Assembly: GCA_028820935.1 (NCBI GenBank)
Contig: JAPPHZ010000028.1
Coordinates: forward strand, 1 to 45,978
Length of the DNA: 45,978 bases
Direction of reading: 5' to 3'
Source of the DNA: a bacterium
Lineage (GTDB): Bacteria; Actinomycetota; Acidimicrobiia; Spongiisociales; Spongiisociaceae
A model generated the notes under the pieces. It saw only the letters and a list, made by a program, of their open reading frames with translations, had not been told where the DNA came from and did no database searches. Made by a program: the position numbers and the translations under genes. Below are positions 16,553 to 24,840 of the stretch, piece after piece. Positions within the stretch are counted from its first letter, which is position 1. Each line of letters begins with the position of its first letter.

Positions 16553-17941
16553 TCACCCGCTTGACGGAAGGGCCAGGCCGGTCCGGATCAGGCCGGCCTG
16601 TTCCAGCGCCTCACCCACACCCAGCAGCACGTTCTCTCCCCACCAGGGCGCCAGGAACTGGACCGACGGGGGTGGCGCGCCCTGGTCGGTCGTCGGCAGG
16701 GCGATGGCCGGGCATCCGGTCAGGTTCACGAGCGAGCTGTAACCGTTCAGTACGTCCCGGTAGAAGTGGGCCTCACCGTCGATCGTCATGGTGTCGTTCC
16801 CGATGGTCTTGCGGGAATGGCCGACCGCCGGGGTAAGCAGCAGGTCATGGTGGCGGAAGGCCTCGCGGGCAGCCTGCTGGAGGGCCGCTCTCCGGCTCAT
16901 CGCCTCCGTGTATTGGTCTATCGTCACGTCCATCGCCGCCCCCAGGCGCACCTCGAGGTCGGGACCGTACGGCTTGTCGGGGTCGTTGAGCCACTTCCGA
17001 TGCACAGCCGCCACCTCGCCGGCCACCACCGCCATGTATGTCGGATCGGGCACCAGGCCGGGGGCCTCCACCAGCTCGACATGGGCGCCCACGCTGCGGA
17101 GCCGGTCGGAGAAACGATCGAACGAGCGGTGCATTGCGGCGGAGGTGGGCGCCGCGGACAGCCAGCCGGTCGGCACTCCGACACGTAGGTTCTCGAGGCG
17201 TGGAGCCCGATCCGGGGAATCGGGCGCCCGCGTCGACCTGGGATCCTCCGGGTCGAACCCCTTCATCGCGTCATACAGCAGGCGGGCGTCGCCCACCGTG
17301 GCGGTTATCGGTCCGACCGTATCGAGGGAACCCGCCACGGGGAGCACGCCGGTCAAGGGGACGGCCCCGTGGGTGACCTTCAGACCCACTACCCCGCAGA
17401 GGGCGGCGGGCACCCGCACGGATCCTCCCGTGTCGGTGCCGATCGCTCCCGCCGACATGCCGGCCGCCACGGCCGCCGCCGATCCGCCCGAAGACCCTCC
17501 CGGCGACAGGTCGCGATCCCACGGGTTGCGAACCGGCCCGAACCAGGGGTTCTCCGACGAGAACCCGAACGCGAACTCGTGTAGCCCGGTCCGGCCGATG
17601 ATGATGGCGTCGGCCGCCTCCAGGCGCCGCACCACGGTGGCGGATGCCGTCGCCCTGTGCCGGTAGAAGGCCGACCCGGCCGTGGTCACGTGCCCGGCGT
17701 GGTCGACCAGGTCCTTGAGGGCGATCGGTACCCCGCACAGCGGTCCGGCCGGTGATCCCGCACGGAGCCCGGCATCGACCGCATCGGCCCGCTCCAAGGC
17801 CCCGGCCCGGTCGATCTCCACGAACGCGTTGAGCTCCGGGTTGAGCCGCTCCGCCACGTCCAGGTATCGCTCCACCACCTGGCGGGCGGACCGGGTGCCG
17901 CTCCGGACGGCCTCGGCGATGCTGGCGCCGGTCCCGGGCAT
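16553..17941 (-). CDS. Amidase (amidase-signature family)
   Basis: 462 residues. The Ser-cisSer-Lys triad is intact: K76 (GVPIALKDLVD), cis-Ser150 (PGGSSGGS) and nucleophile S174 (GTDTGGSVRVP), with the family's usual spacing. It hydrolyses an amide bond of unknown substrate. No gatB or gatC is nearby, and the C-terminal part is unlike GatA, so a stand-alone amidase is more likely than a Glu-tRNA(Gln) amidotransferase subunit. The ATG at 17941 lies five bases after the stop of the DUF3048 gene; the open frame continues upstream only as its shadow. Confidence 0.88.
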   Translation of the reverse strand: MPGTGASIAEAVRSGTRSARQVVERYLDVAERLNPELNAFVEIDRAGALERADAVDAGLRAGSPAGPLCGVPIALKDLVDHAGHVTTAGSAFYRHRATASATVVRRLEAADAIIIGRTGLHEFAFGFSSENPWFGPVRNPWDRDLSPGGSSGGSAAAVAAGMSAGAIGTDTGGSVRVPAALCGVVGLKVTHGAVPLTGVLPVAGSLDTVGPITATVGDARLLYDAMKGFDPEDPRSTRAPDSPDRAPRLENLRVGVPTGWLSAAPTSAAMHRSFDRFSDRLRSVGAHVELVEAPGLVPDPTYMAVVAGEVAAVHRKWLNDPDKPYGPDLEVRLGAAMDVTIDQYTEAMSRRAALQQAAREAFRHHDLLLTPAVGHSRKTIGNDTMTIDGEAHFYRDVLNGYSSLVNLTGCPAIALPTTDQGAPPPSVQFLAPWWGENVLLGVGEALEQAGLIRTGLALPSSG

Positions 17942-17946
17942 CAGCG

Positions 17947-19230
17947 CTACCAGACCAACTCGGCGGTCTCCGGGTAGATCATGATCCACGTCAGGCCCGC
18001 CGGCATGGTCACCGGCTCGCCGCCGGACCCGGTGAGAGTGAACCAGTCGCCGTTGTCGGCGCGGCTCCACCTCCCTTCCTGCGCCAGGCCCTCGGCGAAC
18101 ACGACGGCCCGGTTCTCCCCGGTGGTGTGCCAGGCCGGAACGCACGAACCGTCACCCGAAGGGCAGGCCGTGTAGCGCTCGGCCATCAGCACCACCAACA
18201 CGTCGGCCGCGATCTGGGTGGTGGTGCCGTCCTGGGCGATCAACTGATGGGGCACCCCCTCCACCGAACGCAGGTACTGGGTGCCGTCCCAGTGCCACAC
18301 CACATCGGTTGTGTCCGTCCAGTCGAGGAAGATGTAGGTGGCCACGTCCATCGGCGAGGCGGTGGAGGGACCCCGGTTGAACAGGGTCGGGGGAGGGCTC
18401 TGGTCGAGGCGCCGGTCCGCTGCGATCCGGCGGGCCTCGGCGGTGTCGGCGTAGAGGTTGTGGGGCGCCTTGCGCTCATTCCAGCGGTCGGTCAGGGGCG
18501 GTCCCATGTCTCCGATCAACGGTACGAGTGACTTGCCGACTATCCACGACTGGCCTCCGCTGATGGTCAGCGCCCCGTTGAGCGGCTTGATCAGGGTCGA
18601 GTCCGTGGGACGGAGCGACCGCACCGGGCCCACCCACGCGGAGTCGCTGTTATGGAACAGAGCGATGAACCTGGTGATCCCTGCCTCCACGACCAGCTCG
18701 AACACCGCGTCGGCCTCCTGGATTCCGGACTGGGGCCGTGAGTTCCAGTGGTTGTCGACCTTGACGGCGATCAGCTTGCGATCCACCAGGGAGGAAGACG
18801 CGACGGGCAGACCGCTGACCGGCGACACCGGGCCGGAATAGACGGTGGTCGAGGGGGAGGTGTCTTCGGTCTCCGGGGTATCGGTGGGCTCCGAGGTCCC
18901 CGCGGTGGTCGTGGCGCCCGTTCCGTCCGGCTCGGTACCCCCATCGGTGGTGGCTCCCGTGGTGGCTCCCGTGGTGGCGCCGGTGGTGGCGCCGGCGTCC
19001 TGGGCGTCCTCCCCGGTCGTGGTGGCGGCGGTCCCCGCCTCCGGCCCCGTCCCCGCCTCCCCGGCCGGCTCGCTACCGGATCCCGGGTCGGATGTGGAGG
19101 TGCCGGCGTCCCCGCTGACCTGGGTGGTCGTGTCGGAGGGGGCGGTCGAGGGAACGGCGTCCTCGCCACCGCCACAGGCGACGGAGAGCACCAGCCAGAC
19201 AGCCACGACCAGGAGGTTCTTTCGGGGCAT
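17947..19230 (-). CDS. DUF3048 (YerB-like) lipoprotein
   Basis: 427 residues. Lipoprotein signal with lipobox LSVAC (C19), then about 110 residues of low-complexity Thr/Gly/Ser/Pro linker including a short tandem ATTG repeat, then the DUF3048 domain (about 140-427; PLTDRWNERKAPHNLY and GPVRSLRPTDSTLIKPL are characteristic). Exposed on the outer face of the membrane; the role of the family is not known. The repeat tract is encoded by GTGGTGGCGCCG/GTGGTGGCTCCC units around 18950-18995 and could vary in length. The amidase gene follows closely. Confidence 0.88.
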   Translation of the reverse strand: MPRKNLLVVAVWLVLSVACGGGEDAVPSTAPSDTTTQVSGDAGTSTSDPGSGSEPAGEAGTGPEAGTAATTTGEDAQDAGATTGATTGATTGATTDGGTEPDGTGATTTAGTSEPTDTPETEDTSPSTTVYSGPVSPVSGLPVASSSLVDRKLIAVKVDNHWNSRPQSGIQEADAVFELVVEAGITRFIALFHNSDSAWVGPVRSLRPTDSTLIKPLNGALTISGGQSWIVGKSLVPLIGDMGPPLTDRWNERKAPHNLYADTAEARRIAADRRLDQSPPPTLFNRGPSTASPMDVATYIFLDWTDTTDVVWHWDGTQYLRSVEGVPHQLIAQDGTTTQIAADVLVVLMAERYTACPSGDGSCVPAWHTTGENRAVVFAEGLAQEGRWSRADNGDWFTLTGSGGEPVTMPAGLTWIMIYPETAELVW

Positions 19231-19301
19231 AGGTCGTCTCAGTTTCTCAGACTCGGAGGCCTATTCCAAGCATCGAGCCGGCCCGCACCGGCGCGTCACC
19301 A

Positions 19302-19805
19302 CTAGACGCGCCCGGCTCGGCGCCAGGGCCAGTACCGGGCCACCACTCTCGAGTGGACGCTCGGGCGCCGGATCGGTCCGAGCGTCCGGCTGTCGGCCGA
19401 AGAGTCGGCCCGGTTGTCGCCCAGGACGAACCAGGAGTCGGATGGCACGACCCACTCACCTTCGGGACGGGTGGCGGCGTGCCACCACGGATCCACGGCC
19501 GGCCGGCCCCCGATCATCAGCACACCACCCTCGATGCCGACCGTCTCGCCGGGCATGCCGACCACCCGCTTGATCATGTAGCGTCCACCAGCCCGGAAGA
19601 TCATGACGTCCCCCCGGGCGAGCCCCGTCCGTTCCCACGCCCGATCCGTCATCAGATGGTCCCCCGGCTCGATCGCGGGCATCATGGAATGGTCCGCCAC
19701 CCGGAAGCGGCGGTAGCGGGACATCAGCACCCTCGAGAGCACGGTCGAGGCAAGTCCGGTCAGGGCAATGATGCTCCGGCGGGCACGGCGCCTCCAGGGA
19801 CTCAA
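19302..19805 (-). CDS. sodX: Nickel-SOD maturation protease (signal peptidase S26 family)
   Basis: 167 residues. N-terminal membrane segment (about 11-28), then the S26 catalytic pair: Ser40 (DHSMMPAIEPGD) and Lys79 (MIKRVVGMPGE), with the conserved GDNRADSSADSR near the end. It lies divergently next to the NiSOD gene, and in actinobacteria this short S26 peptidase (SodX) cleaves the SodN propeptide so that His1 can bind nickel. A general signal peptidase I would be larger. The start is a TTG at 19805 without a strong ribosome site; a slightly different start is possible. Confidence 0.85.
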   Translation of the reverse strand: MSPWRRRARRSIIALTGLASTVLSRVLMSRYRRFRVADHSMMPAIEPGDHLMTDRAWERTGLARGDVMIFRAGGRYMIKRVVGMPGETVGIEGGVLMIGGRPAVDPWWHAATRPEGEWVVPSDSWFVLGDNRADSSADSRTLGPIRRPSVHSRVVARYWPWRRAGRV

Positions 19806-19896
19806 GGCGCGAGAGCGGGTAGGGGCTGCATTAACGGGACACCGATGAGTGTATTGTCTCCCTCATCCGGTAACCACCAGACCCGAGGAGATGTTC

Positions 19897-20313
19897 ATGG
19901 GGATTCTCGCACCATCCAGGCAGGCCCACGCCCACTGCGACCTGTTCTGCGGCGTCTACGACCCGGCCCAGGCCAGGATCGAAGCCGAGTCGGTGCTCCA
20001 GGCCGCCAACAAGTACCACGGGAGCGATGACGAGGTGTTCCGCAGCCGTTGCATCGCGGTCAAGGAGGCGCAGGCCGAGCTGGTGAAGCACCACCTGTCG
20101 GTGCTGTGGACCGACTTCTTCAAGCCGCACCATCTGGAGCAGTTCCCGGAGCTGCACAATCTGTTCTGGAACGCCATCAAGGCGGCCGGCGACGCCAAGA
20201 AGTCGACCGATACGGCCGTGGCAGAGGATCTCGTGGCCCAGATCGAGGGCATCGCTGAGGTCTTCTGGCAGACCGCGGAGTCGGCCAACGTGGGGCTGTA
20301 CCCGCCCTCCTGA
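19897..20313 (+). CDS. sodN: Nickel superoxide dismutase precursor
   Basis: 138 residues. A 12-residue propeptide (MGILAPSRQAHA) precedes the Ni-hook, so the mature protein would begin HCDLFCGVYDPAQARIEAESV minus its last residue or so. It dismutates superoxide in the cytoplasm using nickel bound by His1, Cys2 and Cys6. The hook consensus is HCxxPCxxY; here position 5 is Phe (TTC) instead of Pro, while all metal ligands are kept. GAGGAG at 19885-19890 favours the ATG at 19897 over the one at 19891. sodX lies divergently 91 bases away. Confidence 0.95.
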   Translation: MGILAPSRQAHAHCDLFCGVYDPAQARIEAESVLQAANKYHGSDDEVFRSRCIAVKEAQAELVKHHLSVLWTDFFKPHHLEQFPELHNLFWNAIKAAGDAKKSTDTAVAEDLVAQIEGIAEVFWQTAESANVGLYPPS

Positions 20314-20339
20314 ACCCCCTCGGTGCCCACCCCTCCCAC

Positions 20340-20387
20340 GAACCTAAGGCTCAGGGCGTGGTCTGCCGTGTTTTGAACCTAAGGTTC
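20340..20387. repeat. R2-type palindromes (GAACCTAAGGTTC) after sodN
   Basis: GAACCTAAGGCTC (20340-20352) and GAACCTAAGGTTC (20375-20387; palindromic apart from its central base) lie between sodN and the convergent ATPase gene, with CAGGGCGTGG between them. The same motif occurs at 44615 and, diverged, at 9725 and 21715. The rest of 20314-20483 holds no gene. Confidence 0.65.
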
Positions 20388-20483
20388 AGCGATCGCTGGT
20401 CTCGGAAGCTGGAAACACGCGACCCCTTCGGCAGGTAGTCCGACGGCGGGGCACAGAGCAAGCGGAACCCGTGGTCTGAGGGC

Positions 20484-21647
20484 TCACGGTTGGCTCACCT
20501 CTCGCGCAAGATCGAGCAGCGGGACGGCCTCGGTGTCCGGAGTGATCCTGTAGCGCTCCGCTCCGGGATAGACGACGAATTTGGCATCCGGACGCACGTC
20601 GCTGCAACCGCTATGGAAGCCCCTGCGAGGCCGGGGGTTGAGGCTCCGTTTGACCTCGATCGCCCACGGACGACGCCCGGGCAATGTCACGATCAGATCG
20701 ATCTCCGCTCCCCCCGACGAGCGGTAGTAGCTCGCCTCACTTCCTTCCGGTAGCCGTGACACGAGAGTTTCGATGGCAAACCCCTCCCAGCTTGCCCCGA
20801 CCACGGGATGGCCGAGAAGGTCCTCCTTGAAGGTCAGACCCAGCAGGGCATGCACGATCCCGCTGTCGCGCACATAGACCTTCGGGGACTTGACAAGACG
20901 CTTCCCCGTGTTCTTGCGCCAAGGCGGCAGGCGCCGTACCAGCAGCAGGTCGGACATGAGGTCCAAGTAGCGGGAGACAGTCTTGCCGTCCACTCCGAGG
21001 CCGCGGGCGAGGGCCGCAGCGTTGAGCAGTCCCCCTTGGGCGTGGGCCAACATCATCCAGAAACGTCTGAGCGTCTCGGCAGGAATACGCGGGCCGAACT
21101 GGGGAATGTCGCGCTCGAGATACGTCCGGATGAAGTTCTGTCTCCACAGGAAGCTCCGGCGGTCATCGGCCGCCAGGAAGCTGTCGGGGAACCCGCCTCG
21201 CACCCAAAGGGGCGCCCAGTCGCCTGACCCCACCTCCGTCACGTCCAGCGGACCGAGTTCAAGGTAGGCGATGCGCCCGGCCAGGCTCTCGCCCGACTGC
21301 CGTAGTAGCTCCATTGACGCCGACCCCAGCAGAAGAAACCGCCCCGCTCCTCGTCCTCCGCGCCTTCCCCGATCTATGAGGCCGCGAAGGACTTGGAAGA
21401 GGCCCGGTGTCCTATGCACCTCATCGAGGATCACCAACCTGTGCTGATGGTCGGCCAGGTACAGCTCGGGGCCCGAAAGCTTCGCGAGGTCAGATGGCGA
21501 TTCCAGGTCGAGGTAGACCGAGTCCAGCGCGTCGGCGATCTGCCAGGCCAGCGTGGTCTTCCCCACCTGCCGGGGTCCGATCAGAGCAACGGCGGGATAC
21601 TCCGAGAGGAGTTCGTGCAGCCGTGAATGCAGACGGCGCGGAATCAT
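20484..21647 (-). CDS. DUF4143 AAA-family ATPase
   Basis: 387 residues. N-terminal ATPase with Walker A GPRQVGKTT (24-32) and Walker B LVILDEVH (71-78), a middle winged-helix region, and a C-terminal DUF4143 nuclease-like fold with GGAEIDLIV and AIEVKRS. These ATPases are common, mobile and of uncertain role, often proposed as toxin- or defence-like. The ATG at 21647 has ACAAGG just upstream. The frame stays open for 108 more codons, but those translate the R2 and R1 repeats and are not part of the protein family. Confidence 0.88.
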   Translation of the reverse strand: MIPRRLHSRLHELLSEYPAVALIGPRQVGKTTLAWQIADALDSVYLDLESPSDLAKLSGPELYLADHQHRLVILDEVHRTPGLFQVLRGLIDRGRRGGRGAGRFLLLGSASMELLRQSGESLAGRIAYLELGPLDVTEVGSGDWAPLWVRGGFPDSFLAADDRRSFLWRQNFIRTYLERDIPQFGPRIPAETLRRFWMMLAHAQGGLLNAAALARGLGVDGKTVSRYLDLMSDLLLVRRLPPWRKNTGKRLVKSPKVYVRDSGIVHALLGLTFKEDLLGHPVVGASWEGFAIETLVSRLPEGSEASYYRSSGGAEIDLIVTLPGRRPWAIEVKRSLNPRPRRGFHSGCSDVRPDAKFVVYPGAERYRITPDTEAVPLLDLAREVSQP

Positions 21648-21714
21648 CCTTGTAATTATGGCACAGCACTCCAGAAATACAAGGTTGAGGAGGAGGTCAC
21701 ACTTTGGTGTCGCG

Positions 21715-21820
21715 TTCCTGAGGTTCAGGGCGTCATATTTGGTGCGGTGATCCTCAGGTTCGGGGGTCGTGGTGTTCCTCAGGTTCAGGGCGTCATATTT
21801 GACGCTCTCTGCCTCAAGAA
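21715..21820 (+). repeat. R2 repeat array upstream of the DUF4143 gene
   Basis: TTCCTNAGGTTCAGGGCGTCATATTTG occurs (in two segments each) at 21715-21741 and 21775-21801, exactly 60 bases apart, with a partial copy (TCCTCAGGTTCGGGG) between. The second copy ends in the near-palindrome GGGCGTCATATTTGACGCTC and CTCTGCCTCAAGAAT, as at 9725-9770. On the minus strand it reads as a repeated KYDALNLRN. Confidence 0.75.
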
Positions 21821-21840
21821 TGTCCTGAAGTCCCCGAACT

Positions 21841-22080
21841 CGCGAAAAAGCAGGCCGAACTCGCGAAAATCCGGCGCTTCGCACCGGGCCCTCCCCCGCC
21901 ACCACCTGTCCTGGTTTGGAGCGTGGTCGGCCATGCCCGGCTGGATGCCGGGAATCGGCGGTTCGCTCCATTAGCTGTCGTGTTCCCTCGGGCCGGCCGT
22001 TCCGATCGGTCTCACCTCATCGGCCGGTTAGGTGCTTGGCGATAGGCAACATATGTCGGGGGTGTGACATATTTGACCCT
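21841..22080 (+). repeat. R1 dispersed repeat, copy C
   Basis: Doubled head (CTCGCGAAAAAG, then CTCGCGAAAATC), C-rich GCCACCACC block, GGAGCGTGGTCGGCCATGC with a CCCGGC...GCCGGG hairpin, GATCGGTCTCACCTCATCGG, GGTGCTTGGCGATAGGCAAC, and tail GTGACATATTTGACCC. Nearly collinear with copy B. Gap 22081-22208 has nothing further. Confidence 0.8.
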
Positions 22081-22208
22081 TGCGGGGCAGACCGCGAAAA
22101 AACTGGTCACGGTTGGAGAAAGGTCGAGTAGCCGGGTCGCGTAGCCGCGGCGCGGATGCGCAGGAGGTTAGGCGCATGGGAGCCCGAGCTACCTGCTCGG
22201 GGCGGCTG

Positions 22209-22970
22209 TCACTCGCCGACCAGGTCCCGCCGTTTCAGGATCGACCCCGTGAGCAGCACCGAGACCAGCGCCATCACCGCAACCTTGGCGGCGGCACCCC
22301 CCGCTCCGATCGCCACGCGGCCGAGTATCACGTCCACGGTGTCGTAAGTGTCGATGGTCATCGTGGCGAAGTCGGCCGAGGCCGAGACGACGATGCGGTA
22401 GATCGAGGATGCCTGTATCCCCCCGATGATGCTGGAGAGGATCCCCTCCCACAGGAACAGGTAGCCGAGGCCGAACAGGGTGGCCCGGTTGAGCACCAGC
22501 CCCAGGGGCACGAACAGCGCGGCCGAGGCCACGCTCTGGATGGCCACTCCCACCGTGGTGGCCATCCCGATGGTCCAGTCGCCGCTCATCACGCCGGCCA
22601 CCAGCCACGTGACCAGCACCCCGGCCTCCAGGATCACGAAGGAGGAGACTGCCGCGGCTATCAGGGCGCCGAGGGCGATCACAGCCCGAGGCACGGGCTT
22701 CAGGAGGAGGAAGGGAAGGGTGTGCGCCTTGCGCTCCTCGCCGAGGGCGGCGGTCGACACGACGAGGGCGGCGACCGGGTAGAGGGTGGCCATCCCCAGG
22801 CTGAACGTGAGGTCGTTGTACATCTCGGCAGCGAACGATCCGGAGCGCCCCAGGGACAGGAAGAACAGCAGCGGCGCCAGCGCCCCGGTCAGGAAGAGCA
22901 TCGCGATCGACCGGCGGCGCCTCATCAACCGGCCGGTTAACGAACCGACCACCAGGAACAGGGCTCTCAT
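22209..22970 (-). CDS. ABC-2 type transporter permease
   Basis: 253 residues with about six membrane helices. Membrane subunit of the last ATPase/permease pair in the operon; its ATG overlaps the upstream ATPase stop by four bases (ATGA). An early motif GEERKAHTLPFLLLKPVPR is the usual ABC-2 loop around an amphipathic coupling helix. It probably works with the ATPase at 22967-23923. Substrate unknown. Confidence 0.8.
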   Translation of the reverse strand: MRALFLVVGSLTGRLMRRRRSIAMLFLTGALAPLLFFLSLGRSGSFAAEMYNDLTFSLGMATLYPVAALVVSTAALGEERKAHTLPFLLLKPVPRAVIALGALIAAAVSSFVILEAGVLVTWLVAGVMSGDWTIGMATTVGVAIQSVASAALFVPLGLVLNRATLFGLGYLFLWEGILSSIIGGIQASSIYRIVVSASADFATMTIDTYDTVDVILGRVAIGAGGAAAKVAVMALVSVLLTGSILKRRDLVGE

Positions 22971-23923
22971 CGGGGGTTCACCAGGTAGCGGAAGACGCTG
23001 TCCAGGGACTCGTCCTCGGGGGAGACCGCGGTGATCCGGGCTCCGGTCTCCCGGGCGCCGGCGGCGATGTCGAGGCCGAGGGCCCGGGCGTCGCCGGTCC
23101 TGATCTCGATCCCGTCCCGGCCGACCCGAACCGACTCCACCCACTCTCCTCCCAGCAGCCTCCGCGCCAGCGGGCGCGGCCGGTCGGTGTCGATCCGTAT
23201 GACGCGGGGCTTGTCGGACATGGCGTCCCGCAGCGCGGCCAGGGTTCCCGCCGCGGCCACCCGTCCGTCGACCATGGCCACCACCCTTCCGGCCATGCGT
23301 TCCACCTCCGCGAGGACGTGTGAAGAGACGATGATCGTCCGGCCCTGCTGCCCGAGATCCAGGAACAACTCGATCAGGCGGGCGCGCTGGAGTGGGTCGG
23401 TGCCGTTGAGCGGTTCGTCCAGGAGCAGCACCTCCGGATCGTGGACCAGGGCCGCAGCCACCTTGGCCCTCTGGCGCATGCCCTTGGAGTAGGTCGACAG
23501 GGCCCGGTCGGCGTCCTTGGTGAGGTGGACGGTCTCGAGCGCCCGGACGGCGGCCGCTCCGGGGTCCGCCACCTTCGACATGGCCGCGCTCCACCGGATG
23601 AAGCGCCGGGCGGTCATGTGCCCGTACACGGCTTCGTCCTCCGGGACGAACCCGAGATGCCGGTACGCCGCGGGCTTGCGGCCCGGATCTCTACCGAGGA
23701 TGGTCGCGCTGCCCGCCGACGGCGTCAGCAAGCCGGCCAGGACCCGGAGCAGGGTGGTCTTGCCGGCCCCGTTCGGACCGAGCAGGCCGGTCACCCCCGG
23801 CCCGAACGAGCAGTCCACCTCGGAGACCGCCACCTTCGCCCCGAACCACTTCGACAGCCGGTTGGCCACCACCGTGGGCTCGTCGACATGGAGGGCGTCG
23901 GTCGAGCGGTCGGGCGCCGTCAC
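22967..23923 (-). CDS. ABC transporter ATP-binding protein
   Basis: 318 residues. Walker A GPNGAGKTT, signature-like YSKGMRQR, Walker B EVLLLDEP and a switch His in SSHVLAEVE, followed by a C-terminal regulatory tail of about 90 residues as in CcmA/NosF-type exporters. The GTG at 23923 has GGAGG six bases upstream and overlaps the previous gene's stop (GTGA). The open frame upstream is a shadow of that permease. Powers the permease at 22209. Confidence 0.88.
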   Translation of the reverse strand: MTAPDRSTDALHVDEPTVVANRLSKWFGAKVAVSEVDCSFGPGVTGLLGPNGAGKTTLLRVLAGLLTPSAGSATILGRDPGRKPAAYRHLGFVPEDEAVYGHMTARRFIRWSAAMSKVADPGAAAVRALETVHLTKDADRALSTYSKGMRQRAKVAAALVHDPEVLLLDEPLNGTDPLQRARLIELFLDLGQQGRTIIVSSHVLAEVERMAGRVVAMVDGRVAAAGTLAALRDAMSDKPRVIRIDTDRPRPLARRLLGGEWVESVRVGRDGIEIRTGDARALGLDIAAGARETGARITAVSPEDESLDSVFRYLVNPR

Positions 23924-24840
23924 GTCAGCCTCCGGTAGCGCCAGCCGACCAGCGCCGCGCTCAGAACGGCCAGCCCGACTATGACGGCCAGCGAGATGCC
24001 CGGTCCGAATCCGGCCTGCGCCGGTATCCATTCGGCCGATTCGTGGACCCCGAAGATCCAGTCACGCACGTACCGGGGATGCTGCTCGGTGGCGAGCAGG
24101 GCCGCCCAGCGGGATCCGGGCGTGTCGTCCGTGGCCTCTTGGAAGAAGAGCGCCACCAGGTTGAGGCCCAGCGAGCCGATCAGGAAGGCGGCCGCGGCGG
24201 CGCCGACCCGGTTGATGAAGGACGCGGTGAGGAAGCTGAGCGATGCGTGCAGGACGAAGTAGGCGAGGGCTGCCAGCGGGACCTGCCAGAGGATGTCGGT
24301 TGTCCGGCCCAGGTAGGACAGGAAGCCCTCCCGGGAGAGCGCGGCCAGCCCCAGGTGGAGCAGCAGTTGGGGCGCCAGCCAGAAGCTGAGGATCACGGTG
24401 GCATACGCCAAGACCTTGCCGATCAGGTAGTCCCGGACGGCCAGCGGGCGCGAGAAGTACACGTTGAGGACCCCGTCGGTCCGGTCGGGGATCAGGAGCT
24501 GCGCCCCGGCGTAGGCCGCGAACAGCAGAGCCACCACCGAGATGAAGTCGAAGTAGCCCCGGTAGCGGGGGACCAGGTCCGTCAGCTCCTCGGCCGGGGT
24601 CTGGGAGGTGGCCCAGGTGATGGCGACCAGTATCAGCACCGACGCCAGCGCCACAGTGATGAGCGTCCACGGCAGCAGCTTCCGTTTCGCCTTGCGGCGG
24701 AAGCCCATCACCCTGCGGAACCCCTCTCTCACGATGGCCCGCACCGCGCCCCTTCTCCCGGTGCGGGTCCCGTCGTAGTGCCGGTAGCCGCGGTCGACGA
24801 TGATCGCCTGGTCGCGGCCGGTCTCCCGCGAGTCAGCCAT
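23920..24840 (-). CDS. ABC-2 type transporter permease
   Basis: 306 residues. A cytoplasmic N-terminus with RGYRHYDGTRTGR, then about six membrane helices. The N-terminal pattern and the DGVLNVYFSRPLAVRDYLIGK loop (given in full length 21 in the protein; key residues DGVLN and RPL) are typical of the permease in NosY-like exporters. It overlaps the upstream ATPase gene by eight bases and the downstream ATPase by four. Second gene of a four-gene operon; likely partner of the ATPase at 24833. Confidence 0.82.
   Translation of the reverse strand: MADSRETGRDQAIIVDRGYRHYDGTRTGRRGAVRAIVREGFRRVMGFRRKAKRKLLPWTLITVALASVLILVAITWATSQTPAEELTDLVPRYRGYFDFISVVALLFAAYAGAQLLIPDRTDGVLNVYFSRPLAVRDYLIGKVLAYATVILSFWLAPQLLLHLGLAALSREGFLSYLGRTTDILWQVPLAALAYFVLHASLSFLTASFINRVGAAAAAFLIGSLGLNLVALFFQEATDDTPGSRWAALLATEQHPRYVRDWIFGVHESAEWIPAQAGFGPGISLAVIVGLAVLSAALVGWRYRRLT

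Noticed and set aside
16553-17941. Glu-tRNA(Gln) amidotransferase subunit A
   Set aside because: The amidase core fits, but gatB/gatC are absent and the C-terminal region and context differ.
19302-19805. General signal peptidase I (lepB)
   Set aside because: Short length and head-to-head position with sodN fit SodX better.
21715-21820. Regular 60-bp direct repeats as a CRISPR array
   Set aside because: Only two full units and one partial; the spacers are themselves part of the repeat and no cas gene is near.
20484-21971. A 495-residue form of the DUF4143 ATPase
   Set aside because: The first 108 codons translate R1/R2 repeat DNA; the family starts at MIPRRLHSRL with a ribosome site.
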